Source: Aequorivita iocasae
Lineage (GTDB): Bacteria; Bacteroidota; Bacteroidia; Flavobacteriales; Flavobacteriaceae
Reading direction: 5' to 3'
DNA length: 64,000 nucleotides
NCBI RefSeq assembly: GCF_016757735.1
Contig: NZ_CP068439.1
Location: 1-64,000, forward strand
Translations under genes and position numbers: made by a program
The notes under the pieces: generated by a model
Told to the model about the DNA's origin: nothing
The model's database searches: none
Seen by the model: the letters and a program-made list of their open reading frames with translations, nothing else
Shown: one piece after another, positions 1 through 8,013 of the stretch
How the letters are laid out: each line of letters opens with the position of its first letter
Numbering within the stretch: position 1 is the first letter of the stretch

Positions 1-1428
1 ATGAGCAAAACTGCGGAATCGGTTTGGAATAATTGTTTGGCTTTTATCGAAGATAACATCACTTCGCAAGCATACAAAACTTGGTTCGAACCCATTAAAG
101 CAGTAAAGCTTACAGATAATGCGCTTAGCATTCAAGTTCCGAGCAAGTTTTTTTATGAATGGCTTGAGGAACACTATGTTAAAATTTTGAAAGTTGCTCT
201 TACAAAAGAACTGGGCGCTACTGCAAAATTGGTTTACATCATCAAGATGGAAAACACTTACGGCAACAAACAGCCCTTTACTGAAAAAATCCCTAGTGCC
301 AACAGAAGCAACCTTCAATCTCAAGAGGTTGATGTACCGTTGAAAAATAAAAGCCCGGAGCTTAAAAATCCTTTTGTTATTCCAGGCATTCGCAATGTAA
401 AAATTGAGTCGCAACTAAACCCAAATTATAATTTTGAAAGTTTTCTTGAAGGTGAATCAAACCGCTTGGCGCGTTCGGCTGGTTTAGCTGTGGCCAACAA
501 ACCCGGTGGAACTTCCTTTAACCCCTTGCTTATTTTTGGCGGGGTTGGTTTGGGAAAAACCCACTTGGGCCATGCAATTGGTGTTGATATAAAGGATAAA
601 TATCCAGAAAAAACCGTGCTGTATATTTCTGCGGAAAAGTTTACGCAACAATATATTGAATCAGTAAAAAAGAATAATCGCAACGATTTTATTCACTTCT
701 ATCAAATTATAGATGTATTGATTGTTGATGACATTCAACTACTTTCCGGAAAGGCTGGAACACAGGATGTTTTCTTCCATATTTTTAACCATTTGCACCA
801 AAACGGAAAACAGGTTATTTTGACCAGTGATAAAGCACCTGTTGATATGATTGACATTGAACAGCGTTTGCTTTCACGTTTCAAATGGGGACTTTCGGCT
901 GAGTTGAACCATCCAGATTACGATACCCGAGTTGCGATCATAAAAAACAAACTGTACCGAGATGGTGTTGAAATGCCTGAGGATATAGTGGAATTTTTGG
1001 CAAACAATATCAAAACAAACATTCGTGAATTGGAAGGTGCTATTATTTCGTTGATCGCCCATTCCTCTTTCAATAAAAAAGAGATAACAATTGATCTTGC
1101 CCGCAAGATTGTTGACAATTATGTAAAGCATACCAAACGTGAAGTTTCCATTGACTACATCCAAAAAGTGGTGAGTGATTATTTCCAAATGGATGTAGAT
1201 ACCCTTCAGTCAAAAACTCGAAAGCGCCATATTGTGCAAGCGAGACAATTGGCTATGTTTTTTGCGAAAAAATTCACTAAGGCATCGCTTGCTTCCATAG
1301 GTTCGCAAATTGGGCAGCGTGACCATGCTACTGTGCTTCACGCTTGCAAAACGGTTGATAATCTTTCAACGACCGATAAGCAATTTCGCAAGTATGTGGA
1401 AGACCTTAACAAAAAGTTGACGCTTTAG
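1..1428 (+). CDS. dnaA: Chromosomal replication initiator protein DnaA
   Basis: DnaA binds DnaA boxes at the chromosomal origin, melts the adjacent AT-rich DNA and helps load the replicative helicase. The 475-residue protein has the usual order: domain I (about 1-85), a variable linker (about 86-135), an AAA+ ATPase with Walker A GGVGLGKT (180-187) and Walker B LIVDDI (about 240-245), and a C-terminal DNA-binding domain carrying the DnaA signature around GQRDHATVLHACKTVDN (about residue 437 on). Length is normal for the family. The ATG is the first base of the window, so the promoter and any upstream DnaA boxes lie outside it. It is followed by a same-strand phosphatase gene 52 bases downstream. 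Identification is secure. Confidence 0.99.
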   Translation: MSKTAESVWNNCLAFIEDNITSQAYKTWFEPIKAVKLTDNALSIQVPSKFFYEWLEEHYVKILKVALTKELGATAKLVYIIKMENTYGNKQPFTEKIPSANRSNLQSQEVDVPLKNKSPELKNPFVIPGIRNVKIESQLNPNYNFESFLEGESNRLARSAGLAVANKPGGTSFNPLLIFGGVGLGKTHLGHAIGVDIKDKYPEKTVLYISAEKFTQQYIESVKKNNRNDFIHFYQIIDVLIVDDIQLLSGKAGTQDVFFHIFNHLHQNGKQVILTSDKAPVDMIDIEQRLLSRFKWGLSAELNHPDYDTRVAIIKNKLYRDGVEMPEDIVEFLANNIKTNIRELEGAIISLIAHSSFNKKEITIDLARKIVDNYVKHTKREVSIDYIQKVVSDYFQMDVDTLQSKTRKRHIVQARQLAMFFAKKFTKASLASIGSQIGQRDHATVLHACKTVDNLSTTDKQFRKYVEDLNKKLTL

Positions 1429-1480
1429 TCATTTTGGATTCCTTATTTTTATTCGGAATAAAACATTTACTTTTCCAAAA

Positions 1481-1933
1481 ATGCAAACTAAAATCTTAAT
1501 GGTGTGCCTCGGCAATATTTGTCGTTCTCCTTTGGCAGAAGGTATTTTAAAATCTAAAATTGATTCCTCAAAAGTATTTGTTGATTCTGCAGGGACGGGA
1601 CACTGGCATGTGGGCGATGAACCTGACCAACGAAGCATTGCCGTTGGAAAAAAATATAATATAGATATTACCCATCAGCGCGGAAGACAATTTAGTACGA
1701 AGGATTTTGAGGATTTCGATTTGATTTATGTTATGGACAACAGCAACAAAGAAAATGTATTGGCTCTGGCCCAAAACGATTCACATAGAGAAAAAGTAAA
1801 ATTGATTCTCGATGAAATCTTTCCTGGGGAAAATGTAGATGTGCCCGACCCCTACTTTGGTGGAAATGCAGGTTTTGAAAATGTTTTTCAAATGCTGGAT
1901 AAAGCCTGTGATGAAATAGCAAAGCGGCTTTAA
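1481..1933 (+). CDS. Low-molecular-weight protein-tyrosine phosphatase
   Basis: A 150-residue cytoplasmic phosphatase of the low-molecular-weight family. The CX5R active-site loop is seen as CLGNICRSP, with nucleophile Cys9 and Arg15, and the general-acid loop is PDPYFGG with Asp123. These are the two defining motifs and both are intact. The ATG at 1481 places the loop at the usual distance from the N terminus. Such enzymes dephosphorylate tyrosines, often on kinases controlling polysaccharide export, but no such kinase is nearby, so the substrate is unknown. The gene lies between dnaA and a secreted dehydrogenase-like protein on the same strand. Confidence 0.95.
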   Translation: MQTKILMVCLGNICRSPLAEGILKSKIDSSKVFVDSAGTGHWHVGDEPDQRSIAVGKKYNIDITHQRGRQFSTKDFEDFDLIYVMDNSNKENVLALAQNDSHREKVKLILDEIFPGENVDVPDPYFGGNAGFENVFQMLDKACDEIAKRL

Positions 1934-1986
1934 CAAATATATCCGGCTGATTTTCTTATTTTAGTGCTTTCGCTAAAAAAATCACT

Positions 1987-3372
1987 ATGAAAAAATTACT
2001 CCTCTTTTCACTCATTCTCTCTAGTTCTTTTTTTTCATTTGCACAAAATGTGGAAATAGAATTTTTTAAGGGAAATTTTTCAGATCCGCTAAGCCTGCAA
2101 CACGCAAATGATGACAGGCTTTTTGTTGTAGAACAGGGCGGAAGAATTAAAATAATTCAACCAAATGGTACCGTAAATTCCACGCCCTTTTTAGATATTT
2201 CTGGACAAATTTCCAATGGTGGTGAGCAAGGATTACTTGGGCTTGCCTTTCATCCGGATTACGTTAATAACGGTTATTTTTATGTTAATTACACATTAGC
2301 AAATGGGAATACCCAGGTTTCACGATTTTCTGTAGATCCAAATAACGCAGATATAGCCAATCCCAATTCTGAAATTCGTATAATTGGATATACTCAGCCT
2401 TTTTCAAACCATAATGGGGGGTGCATTGCCTTTGGCCCGGATGGTTATTTATATATTGCCTCTGGAGATGGGGGCAGTGGTGGCGACCCCGGTAATCGCG
2501 CACAAAATACACTTTTACTATTGGGAAAATTGCTTCGATTGGATGTTGACAATCCAAGTGGCAATAATAATTATGGAATTCCTCCCGACAACCCATTTGT
2601 TGGCAACCCCGATGGATTGGATGAAATTTGGGCTTACGGTTTACGCAACCCATGGCGCTTTTCTTTTGATTTTACTGAAAATAATATTTGGATAGGTGAT
2701 GTAGGCCAAGGTGAGGTTGAAGAGATAAATCGTGAACCAGCTACTGAAGGTGGAATAAATTACGGTTGGAGGTGCTATGAGGGGTCAATGCCTTATAATA
2801 CCACAGATTGCCCTCCGGCTAATGAACTTACGTTTCCCATTGCTGAATATTCTTCGGGTTCGGGTTCCGGAAATTGCTCCGTTACCGGAGGACATGTTTA
2901 TCGAGGTTCAGTTTATACAGATATTGCCGGACTTTACTTTTTTGCTGATTACTGCAGCGGTTTAATAGGGACTGTTGATGCTGCTGGCAATATGGTGGAA
3001 TATGGAAACTTTTCCGGAAACTGGGTTTCTTTTGGGGAAGATGTAAACAAAGAGTTGTACATTGTGGATATTGGCGGTGATATTTACAAAATCAAGGGTG
3101 GTGAAATTGCCAGTATCGAAGATTTCTCCTTAAAAAACGTACTAAGCGTACTGCCAAATCCCGCTTCAAAAGATGTTATTTTCAGCTTAAAGAATGATAT
3201 GCTTCAAACAATCCAGCTTTTTGATGTAAGAGGCAGCTTGGTCTATTCCGAGGAAAATATTTCCAGCAGTGAAAAAACAATTTCCATTGAAAATTTAAAC
3301 ACCGGAATTTATTTTGCGAAAGTCATTTCCGACAAAGGACAATCTGCCGTAAAAAAACTCATTGTCCAATAA
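1987..3372 (+). CDS. PQQ-dependent sugar (glucose/sorbosone) dehydrogenase-like protein with T9SS sorting domain
   Basis: A 461-residue secreted protein. Residues 1-19 are a cleavable signal peptide ending ...FSFAQ. Residues about 20-375 form a six-bladed beta-propeller of the glucose/sorbosone dehydrogenase family, with the typical stretches HNGGCIAFGPDGYLYIASGD and GLRNPWRFSFD. Some family members use pyrroloquinoline quinone to oxidise aldoses; the substrate here is unknown. From about residue 385 there is a T9SS type A sorting domain (LPNPASKDVIFSL ... GIYFAKVIS ... KKLIVQ), so the protein should cross the outer membrane and be surface-attached or released. The next gene starts 7 bases after the stop, suggesting co-transcription although the functions look unrelated. 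Confidence 0.9.
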   Translation: MKKLLLFSLILSSSFFSFAQNVEIEFFKGNFSDPLSLQHANDDRLFVVEQGGRIKIIQPNGTVNSTPFLDISGQISNGGEQGLLGLAFHPDYVNNGYFYVNYTLANGNTQVSRFSVDPNNADIANPNSEIRIIGYTQPFSNHNGGCIAFGPDGYLYIASGDGGSGGDPGNRAQNTLLLLGKLLRLDVDNPSGNNNYGIPPDNPFVGNPDGLDEIWAYGLRNPWRFSFDFTENNIWIGDVGQGEVEEINREPATEGGINYGWRCYEGSMPYNTTDCPPANELTFPIAEYSSGSGSGNCSVTGGHVYRGSVYTDIAGLYFFADYCSGLIGTVDAAGNMVEYGNFSGNWVSFGEDVNKELYIVDIGGDIYKIKGGEIASIEDFSLKNVLSVLPNPASKDVIFSLKNDMLQTIQLFDVRGSLVYSEENISSSEKTISIENLNTGIYFAKVISDKGQSAVKKLIVQ

Positions 3373-3379
3373 ACCCTAC

Positions 3380-4093
3380 ATGACCACTAAAAAAGGAAAT
3401 TTATATTTAATTCCCTGCCCAATGGGAGATGTTCCCCCATTGGCCGTGCTTCCGGTTTCCGTAAAAGAAGTGATCGAAGAGATTGATTATTATATTGTGG
3501 AACACGAAAAAAACATGAGACGTTTTATAAAAAGCATCGTTCCCGAAAAGCAGCAATCTGTTTTAAAAATTCAGGAAATAAACAAATTCACGAAATCTGA
3601 AGAAATACCCTCCATGCTCAATCCATGTTTGGAAGGGTATCACGTTGGGGTAGTAAGTGATGCGGGTTGTCCCGGAATTGCAGACCCAGGAGCCCACGCA
3701 GTTCATTATGCGCATGAGATGGGAATAAAAGTAGTTCCGCTTGTGGGGCCTTCTTCAATATTAATGGCTATGATGGCAAGTGGGTTTAACGGACAGAATT
3801 TCGCCTTTAATGGCTATTTGCCCATTGATAAAAATAAAAGGAAATCGGAACTTAAACGTTTGGAAAAGATTTCAAAAGATTTTGGCCAATCGCAATTATT
3901 TATTGAAACCCCCTACCGCAATAACCAAATGCTACAGAGTGTGATCGAAAATTTGAATCCTCAAACAAGAGTTTGTGTAGCTTGTGACATTACCTTGCCT
4001 TCAGAATATATTAAAACGGCTCCCGTGAATTTATGGAAAAAAAAAAAGGTGGATCTTCATAAAAGACCCACCTTATTCATTATTCAAGGATAA
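3380..4093 (+). CDS. SAM-dependent methyltransferase, tetrapyrrole methylase/RsmI family
   Basis: A 237-residue protein of the tetrapyrrole (corrin/porphyrin) methylase fold, closest to the RsmI branch that 2'-O-methylates 16S rRNA C1402. It shows the N-terminal LYLIPCPMGD (RsmI has a LYxVxTPIGN version), the loop VVSDAGCPGIADPGAHAV that binds S-adenosylmethionine, and the C-terminal LHKRPTLFI. Bacteroidetes commonly carry this shorter divergent paralogue beside a true rsmI, so the target is uncertain. The ATG at 3380 is chosen over an in-frame TTG at 3362 that overlaps the previous gene. Near its 3' end is a run of 11 A (4037-4047) encoding Lys codons; this also forms the U-tract of a terminator for the convergent gene on the minus strand. 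Confidence 0.85.
   Translation: MTTKKGNLYLIPCPMGDVPPLAVLPVSVKEVIEEIDYYIVEHEKNMRRFIKSIVPEKQQSVLKIQEINKFTKSEEIPSMLNPCLEGYHVGVVSDAGCPGIADPGAHAVHYAHEMGIKVVPLVGPSSILMAMMASGFNGQNFAFNGYLPIDKNKRKSELKRLEKISKDFGQSQLFIETPYRNNQMLQSVIENLNPQTRVCVACDITLPSEYIKTAPVNLWKKKKVDLHKRPTLFIIQG
4037..4074 (-). terminator. Intrinsic terminator for the minus-strand lysozyme-like gene, inside the 3' coding end of the methyltransferase gene
   Basis: Read on the minus strand, a stem of 12 pairs with one A-C mismatch (4046-4057 with 4063-4074, loop of 5) is followed directly by 11 T (complement of A4037-4047). It lies just past the stop at 4098 of the minus-strand gene, exactly where its terminator should be, but within the coding region of the plus-strand gene that ends at 4093. 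Confidence 0.75.
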
Positions 4094-4097
4094 ACTT

Positions 4098-4745
4098 TTA
4101 GATTACCCTAGGTTTTTTATTTGGTACTATGTGCGAAGTGTCGTACCCTGAAAATTTACGTAAGTAATACCGAATAGAAGCACCATTGGCATCTTCAAAA
4201 CGATTTTCACCAGCACTTCTAAGGAACTTCTTTACATTGCCTGCCCCGGCTAAGTGCGCGGCTGCCAAAATCCCTGATTCCGTTATTTTCACCCCCCCAA
4301 TGGTTTTTCCTGCATAACGTTTTATATCATTGCGCAGCACCCACTTATTTAGAGAGGTATATGCTAAAAATGCGGCTTCTTGCTGGCGCGTATCATACAA
4401 AAAGTTATCTGTATTCTTAAAACCAATCATTCTTAGGGTTGCGTGAGAAAATTGATATTTTCCCATGTAACCATAATCGTTGACGATGTTGTAATTTCCT
4501 CTTGATTCTTTAAATCCAAGGGCTTCTTTAAATCCTACATAGGATTTTCCCAAAAACAAATAAAATTTTGGGGTCACAGGAGCTACTATTGGAATAAGCT
4601 CAGCTTCTGTGGGAACGTTATAATTTAACTCTAATCCTTCCGTGCTAAACATGGAAAAATCGTAGCTATCTTTTGAAATGAAACCTGTCCCTACTATTAC
4701 GGTAACAACAAGTAATACTGCAATTAGATATATTCTTTTTTTCAT
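4098..4745 (-). CDS. Secreted lysozyme/transglycosylase-like protein, paralogue 1
   Basis: A 215-residue protein with an N-terminal hydrophobic segment (about 5-22) that is a signal peptide or anchor. The segment FKESRGNYNIVN followed by GYMGKYQFS resembles the catalytic ESxGN and GxxGxxQ motifs of lysozyme-like lytic transglycosylases; Glu80 would be the catalytic acid. That suggests peptidoglycan cleavage in the periplasm, by inference from motifs only. It is a clear paralogue of the gene at 4886-5527, sharing GKS(Y/F)xGF, ESxGNY, GKYQF, NKWVLR, KITESG(I/L)LAAAHL and GAGNV blocks. Each copy has its own downstream terminator and probably its own promoter, so they seem to be separately transcribed. 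Confidence 0.75.
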   Translation of the reverse strand: MKKRIYLIAVLLVVTVIVGTGFISKDSYDFSMFSTEGLELNYNVPTEAELIPIVAPVTPKFYLFLGKSYVGFKEALGFKESRGNYNIVNDYGYMGKYQFSHATLRMIGFKNTDNFLYDTRQQEAAFLAYTSLNKWVLRNDIKRYAGKTIGGVKITESGILAAAHLAGAGNVKKFLRSAGENRFEDANGASIRYYLRKFSGYDTSHIVPNKKPRVI

Positions 4746-4790
4746 TAAGTTTAAAATTCAGGCATATAATTACACCTTCGTTTCAGCGCG

Positions 4791-4798
4791 CAAAGATA
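4791..4798 (-). promoter_or_regulatory. Candidate -7 box for the lysozyme-like gene 4098-4745
   Basis: On the minus strand the sequence reads TATCTTTG, an exact match to the Bacteroidetes primary sigma -7 consensus TAnnTTTG, 46 bases upstream of the ATG. No clear TTG -33 element is seen at the right distance. Confidence 0.4.
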
Positions 4799-4847
4799 CA
4801 GCTTTTTTTAAAAATCTGATTTTTAGGCTGTTAAATATATATTAAAT

Positions 4848-4879
4848 AAAAAAGCCAGGCTTGTCAACCTGGCTTTTTT
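4848..4879 (-). terminator. Intrinsic terminator downstream of lysozyme-like paralogue 2
   Basis: A perfect 12-bp stem, AAAAAAGCCAGG (4848-4859) with CCTGGCTTTTTT (4868-4879), and an 8-base loop. On the minus strand it ends in a T-run and starts 7 bases past the stop of the gene at 4886-5527. Its symmetry would allow it to act in both directions. Confidence 0.85.
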
Positions 4880-4885
4880 CAATAA

Positions 4886-5527
4886 TTATAATGTCGCCCT
4901 GGCATTGTTGTCGGGGAGTATTTCAGATACATCGTAATCTACGAAGCGCTTCATGTACTTTGTGATAGGTACACGGTTTGCATCTTCAAAAACGATTTCT
5001 CCATTACTGTCCAGAAATTTTATAACATTTCCGGCGCCTCCCAAATGTGCTGCGGCCAAAAGGCCCGATTCAGTTATCTTTACACCATTGATAGACTGGC
5101 CATCGAATTTATCAATATACTCCCGAAGCACCCATTTGTTTTTGGAGATTAAAGCCTCAAAAGCTTTTTCCTGCAACAAAGGGGAGTTTAAAAATCGGGA
5201 TGTATTGTAAATTCCAACCCAATTAAGGGTAGACCGGCCAAACTGGTATTTGCCTAAATAACCCAATCTGTTCACAGCTCTGTAATTGCCACTGCTTTCG
5301 CTAAAGCCGAGGTCATAACAGAAACCAAGGAACGACTTCCCAAGAAAAGGAACACTATCTTGAGAATTCAAATTCACTTCATATTCATAAGGAACATAGG
5401 CAACGTCCCCTATGATATCTGTAGCGAATATGGAACTGCTGTAATCTTCTCTTTTTGAAGAGAATGCCGTTGCAACGAATATTGCAACAACCAGCAGCAC
5501 AGACAATTTCATAAAACGTTTTGTCAT
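4886..5527 (-). CDS. Secreted lysozyme/transglycosylase-like protein, paralogue 2
   Basis: A 213-residue tandem paralogue of the gene at 4098-4745. It has an N-terminal signal or anchor segment (about 7-23), then a variable linker, then the conserved part FSESSGNYRAVN (Glu77 as the putative catalytic acid) and GYLGKYQFGRSTLNW. The ESSGNY motif is closer to canonical lytic-transglycosylase sequence than the ESRGNY of its neighbour. The C-terminal third (KITESGLLAAAHLGGAGNV) is the best conserved between the two copies. A role in cell-wall turnover is inferred, not shown. The linker, about residues 28-58, differs most between copies, so the two may differ in location or partner. Confidence 0.75.
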   Translation of the reverse strand: MTKRFMKLSVLLVVAIFVATAFSSKREDYSSSIFATDIIGDVAYVPYEYEVNLNSQDSVPFLGKSFLGFCYDLGFSESSGNYRAVNRLGYLGKYQFGRSTLNWVGIYNTSRFLNSPLLQEKAFEALISKNKWVLREYIDKFDGQSINGVKITESGLLAAAHLGGAGNVIKFLDSNGEIVFEDANRVPITKYMKRFVDYDVSEILPDNNARATL

Positions 5528-5873
5528 GTTTTACTTAGTTTTAAAAGTTATAATTATTGCGCCTCCGCTTTGTGCGGGACGAAATAAAATTTTTAAAAAA
5601 CAAACACAGCTTACAGCTAACGAGTGTGCTCCGCGCAGTATGAAATTATTGTGCCAAAGAACGTTTGACTATCATTTTTTTTGATTGACAGTCAATGTTT
5701 TATGTAATATGAAGATAAAAGAAATTAGACAAATAGGTATTTGCTTAACACTATTTAACCCTGTTTCTTAAGTAGTTTTAACAACTTAAAAAACAACAAA
5801 GAATTTTAAGTTTATGAATAAAACTTGAAAAAAGGTTTTGAAAAAACCGTGGACCATATGTAGGAAGAAAATA
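5528..5873. other. Intergenic region of about 350 bp without a recognisable gene
   Basis: AT-rich DNA between the lysozyme-like gene and the tRNA-His terminator. No ORF with a family resemblance was seen on either strand. It should hold the promoter of the minus-strand gene starting at 5527. The only structured element I noted is a palindrome ATTGAC-A-GTCAAT at 5684-5696, a possible operator. Confidence 0.6.
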
Positions 5874-5901
5874 AAAAAGCCCCTCTAAAAAGAGGAGCTT
5901 T
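5874..5901 (-). terminator. Terminator downstream of tRNA-His
   Basis: Stem GCCCCTC (5879-5885) with GAGGAGC (5892-5898), one G-U type pair, loop of 6, and a run of A at 5873-5878 that reads as T on the minus strand. It begins 9 bases after the tRNA 3' end. Confidence 0.8.
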
Positions 5902-5909
5902 AAGTTTTG

Positions 5910-5984
5910 GGTGGAAGACCGGGTTCGAACCGGCGACCTCTTGAACCACAATCAAGCGCTCTAACCAGCTGAGCTACAACCACC
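5910..5984 (-). tRNA. tRNA-His (anticodon GTG)
   Basis: A 75-base cloverleaf on the minus strand. The anticodon arm is CTTGA-TTGTGGT-TCAAG, giving anticodon GTG; the D arm is GCTC/GAGC and the T arm is GCCGG-TTCGAAC-CCGGT. The extra 5' G (G-1) opposite C73 that marks histidine tRNAs is present in the DNA. CCA is not encoded: the base after C73 is C and then an A-run follows. In the acceptor stem, pairs 5-68 and 6-67 are both U opposite U in this reading, with normal pairs on either side. A strong terminator follows, so it is probably a single-tRNA transcript. Confidence 0.95.
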
Positions 5985-6072
5985 ATTTATTGTGCATTAA
6001 AGCACAACTTCGCTAAGCGGACGCAAATATAAATCAATTATAACGGTTGCGCAATACTCTTTTTAAAGAAAA

Positions 6073-6789
6073 TTAAATTAAATCGAAAATTGAATCTACA
6101 GCAGGATAACGTTCCGTTGTAAAACCTTCACCATAATCAACGCCTATCAACCTGCCTAAATCTTGTGCTCTATAGGTAATACTATCGCGGAAGTTAGTGG
6201 AAGAGATAGGTGTTTCCGGCTCAGCTGCTTCCTTTTGGTGAAACTGGCTCTTGTATGCAAAAACAGCTTCCAGCTTTTTCTCCAAATATCCCGTTACATC
6301 TACTACAAAATCGGGTTCAATGTTTTTCCACTGGATGTAATGATAAACATATTTTGGCCTCCATGCTTTTTGGTGATTTCCTTCGTAAATACTTTCAATT
6401 TTTTGCAACCCGCTTAAAAAACAAGCATCACTGGCCATTTTACTCGCTTTAGCGTGGTCTATGTGCCTATCATCAATAGCATTGCAAAGAACGATTTCTG
6501 GTTGGTATTTTCTAATTATTTTAATGATTTCCAACTGTGATGCAGCATTATTTACCAAAAATCCGTCGGAGAATTCAAGATTATGCCGAAACTTTACGCC
6601 TAAAATTTCAGCGGCATTTGCAGCTTCTTCATCACGTATTTCAGCAGTTCCGCGCGTTCCAAGTTCGCCGCGTGTAAGGTCTAAAATACCAACTTTCTTT
6701 CCGTTGGCAATTTCTTTGGCCAATGTTGCCGAACAGCCCAATTCCACATCATCTGGGTGCGCACCTATGGCAAGTATATCAATTTTCAT
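6073..6789 (-). CDS. bshB1: Bacillithiol biosynthesis deacetylase BshB1
   Basis: A 238-residue zinc hydrolase of the PIG-L/LmbE deacetylase family. It removes acetyl from N-acetylglucosaminyl-malate to give glucosaminyl-malate, the second step of bacillithiol synthesis. The zinc motif AIGAHPDDVELGC lies at residues 7-19, the second metal-binding stretch is DDRHIDHAKA (about 110-119), and LTRGELGTRG (about 38-47) is typical of the BshB1 branch. The gene follows a trans-sulfuration enzyme with only 9 bases between them, so the two are likely co-transcribed; a sulfur-metabolism link makes sense because bacillithiol is a low-molecular-weight thiol. bshA and bshC are not in the window. Confidence 0.95.
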   Translation of the reverse strand: MKIDILAIGAHPDDVELGCSATLAKEIANGKKVGILDLTRGELGTRGTAEIRDEEAANAAEILGVKFRHNLEFSDGFLVNNAASQLEIIKIIRKYQPEIVLCNAIDDRHIDHAKASKMASDACFLSGLQKIESIYEGNHQKAWRPKYVYHYIQWKNIEPDFVVDVTGYLEKKLEAVFAYKSQFHQKEAAEPETPISSTNFRDSITYRAQDLGRLIGVDYGEGFTTERYPAVDSIFDLI

Positions 6790-6798
6790 AATTTTACT

Positions 6799-7965
6799 TT
6801 AAACTTTTTGCATTTTTGAAACTTTTTGAAAAGCCTCTTCCAAGTCGGCAATTATATCTTCCGTTTCCTCAATTCCCACAGAAAAACGCAGCAAACCATC
6901 ACTTATATTTTGGCGTTTTCGCTCTTCAGCGGAAAGCAAAGCGTGTGAAGTTTTTGCAGGCGAAAGAATAGTAGATTCAACCCCAGCCAAACTCATTGAT
7001 GGTTTTATTATTTTTAATGCTTTTAAAAAATCGCCTACACTTAATGATTGGTTTATTTCAAAAGAAAGCATTCCTGTGTAACCGTTCATTTGCTTTTTTG
7101 CAAGCTCGTGATCGGGATGGCTTTTTAGGCCTGGATAGTAAACGTTTTCAACCAAAGGATGTTTTTCGAGCCATTTCGCCATTTTTTTGGCGTTCTTGTT
7201 TTGGGCTTTAACGCGCAGCACCATTGTTTTCATACTGCGTTCTAAAAGCCAAACTGTATAATCACTCAAACTTCCACCAAGGTTTTTGGCAAGGTTCCAA
7301 ATCTTTTTTATATGCTCATCAGATGCAGCTACCGCTCCTGCACATATATCACTGTGGCCACCCATGTATTTTGTGGCACTGTGAATTATAATATCAATTC
7401 CGAAATCAGCAGGGGTTTGGTTTACTGGGGAAGCAAAGGTATTGTCTATCATTGTTACAATGCCTCGTTGTTTTGCTATGCGCGAAATCATTTCCAAATC
7501 CGTAATGCGCATCAGCGGATTGGAAGGTGTTTCTACAAAAATTACTTTGGTATTCTTCTGAATTTTTTCAGAAAAATCCGCTTCAGAAAAACCTTCGGCA
7601 AAAGAATACTCTATTCCGAATTTATGAAATTCCTCTACTACAAAATTATAGGTGCCACCGTACAAAGTCTGCGGAAGTACAACGTGATCTCCTTTGTGCA
7701 AAAAAGCCAGCATTGAAGTGCTCACGGCCGCCATTCCGCTTCCGAAAATTAGCGCGGATTCACATTTTTCAAGCATTGCAATTTTTTTGCAAAGTGCCTC
7801 TTGGTTTGGCGTGTTAAAATAACGTGGGTATCGCTTTACATCAACATCTTCATATGCATAGCTGCTAGACATATACAAAGGCGAAATAGCGCCTTTAAAC
7901 TGTTTGTCTTCCACTTCGCCAACGTGTGTACAGATAGTGTTAATTCCTATATTTTTTGATTTCAT
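6799..7965 (-). CDS. Trans-sulfuration PLP enzyme (cystathionine gamma-synthase / methionine gamma-lyase family)
   Basis: A 388-residue pyridoxal-phosphate enzyme of the Cys/Met metabolism family. The cofactor lysine is in IIHSATKYMGGHSD (Lys199), and the phosphate-binding SGMAAVST and the substrate-side VETPSNPLM motifs are present. Family members make or break cystathionine or cleave methionine; sequence alone does not decide which. The ATG at 7965 (MKSKNIGINT) is preferred to one 21 codons upstream, because family proteins start just before the THVGE segment and the extra residues look like non-coding DNA. It is followed by bshB1 after 9 bases. Confidence 0.88.
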   Translation of the reverse strand: MKSKNIGINTICTHVGEVEDKQFKGAISPLYMSSSYAYEDVDVKRYPRYFNTPNQEALCKKIAMLEKCESALIFGSGMAAVSTSMLAFLHKGDHVVLPQTLYGGTYNFVVEEFHKFGIEYSFAEGFSEADFSEKIQKNTKVIFVETPSNPLMRITDLEMISRIAKQRGIVTMIDNTFASPVNQTPADFGIDIIIHSATKYMGGHSDICAGAVAASDEHIKKIWNLAKNLGGSLSDYTVWLLERSMKTMVLRVKAQNKNAKKMAKWLEKHPLVENVYYPGLKSHPDHELAKKQMNGYTGMLSFEINQSLSVGDFLKALKIIKPSMSLAGVESTILSPAKTSHALLSAEERKRQNISDGLLRFSVGIEETEDIIADLEEAFQKVSKMQKV

Positions 7966-8013
7966 TCTATAAAATTTTTCAAGGTGCTTAAAGGTATAAA
8001 TAACTGGGAAGAA

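Noticed and set aside
1-200. Replication origin inside the window start
   Set aside because: The window begins with the dnaA coding sequence; no DnaA-box cluster or AT-rich unwinding element was recognised within the visible part, and an origin would most likely lie upstream.
4037-4047. A11 run as a phase-variation slippage site in the methyltransferase gene
   Set aside because: It falls within the last 20 codons and the minus-strand hairpin explains it as a terminator U-tract; a frameshift there would change only the tail.
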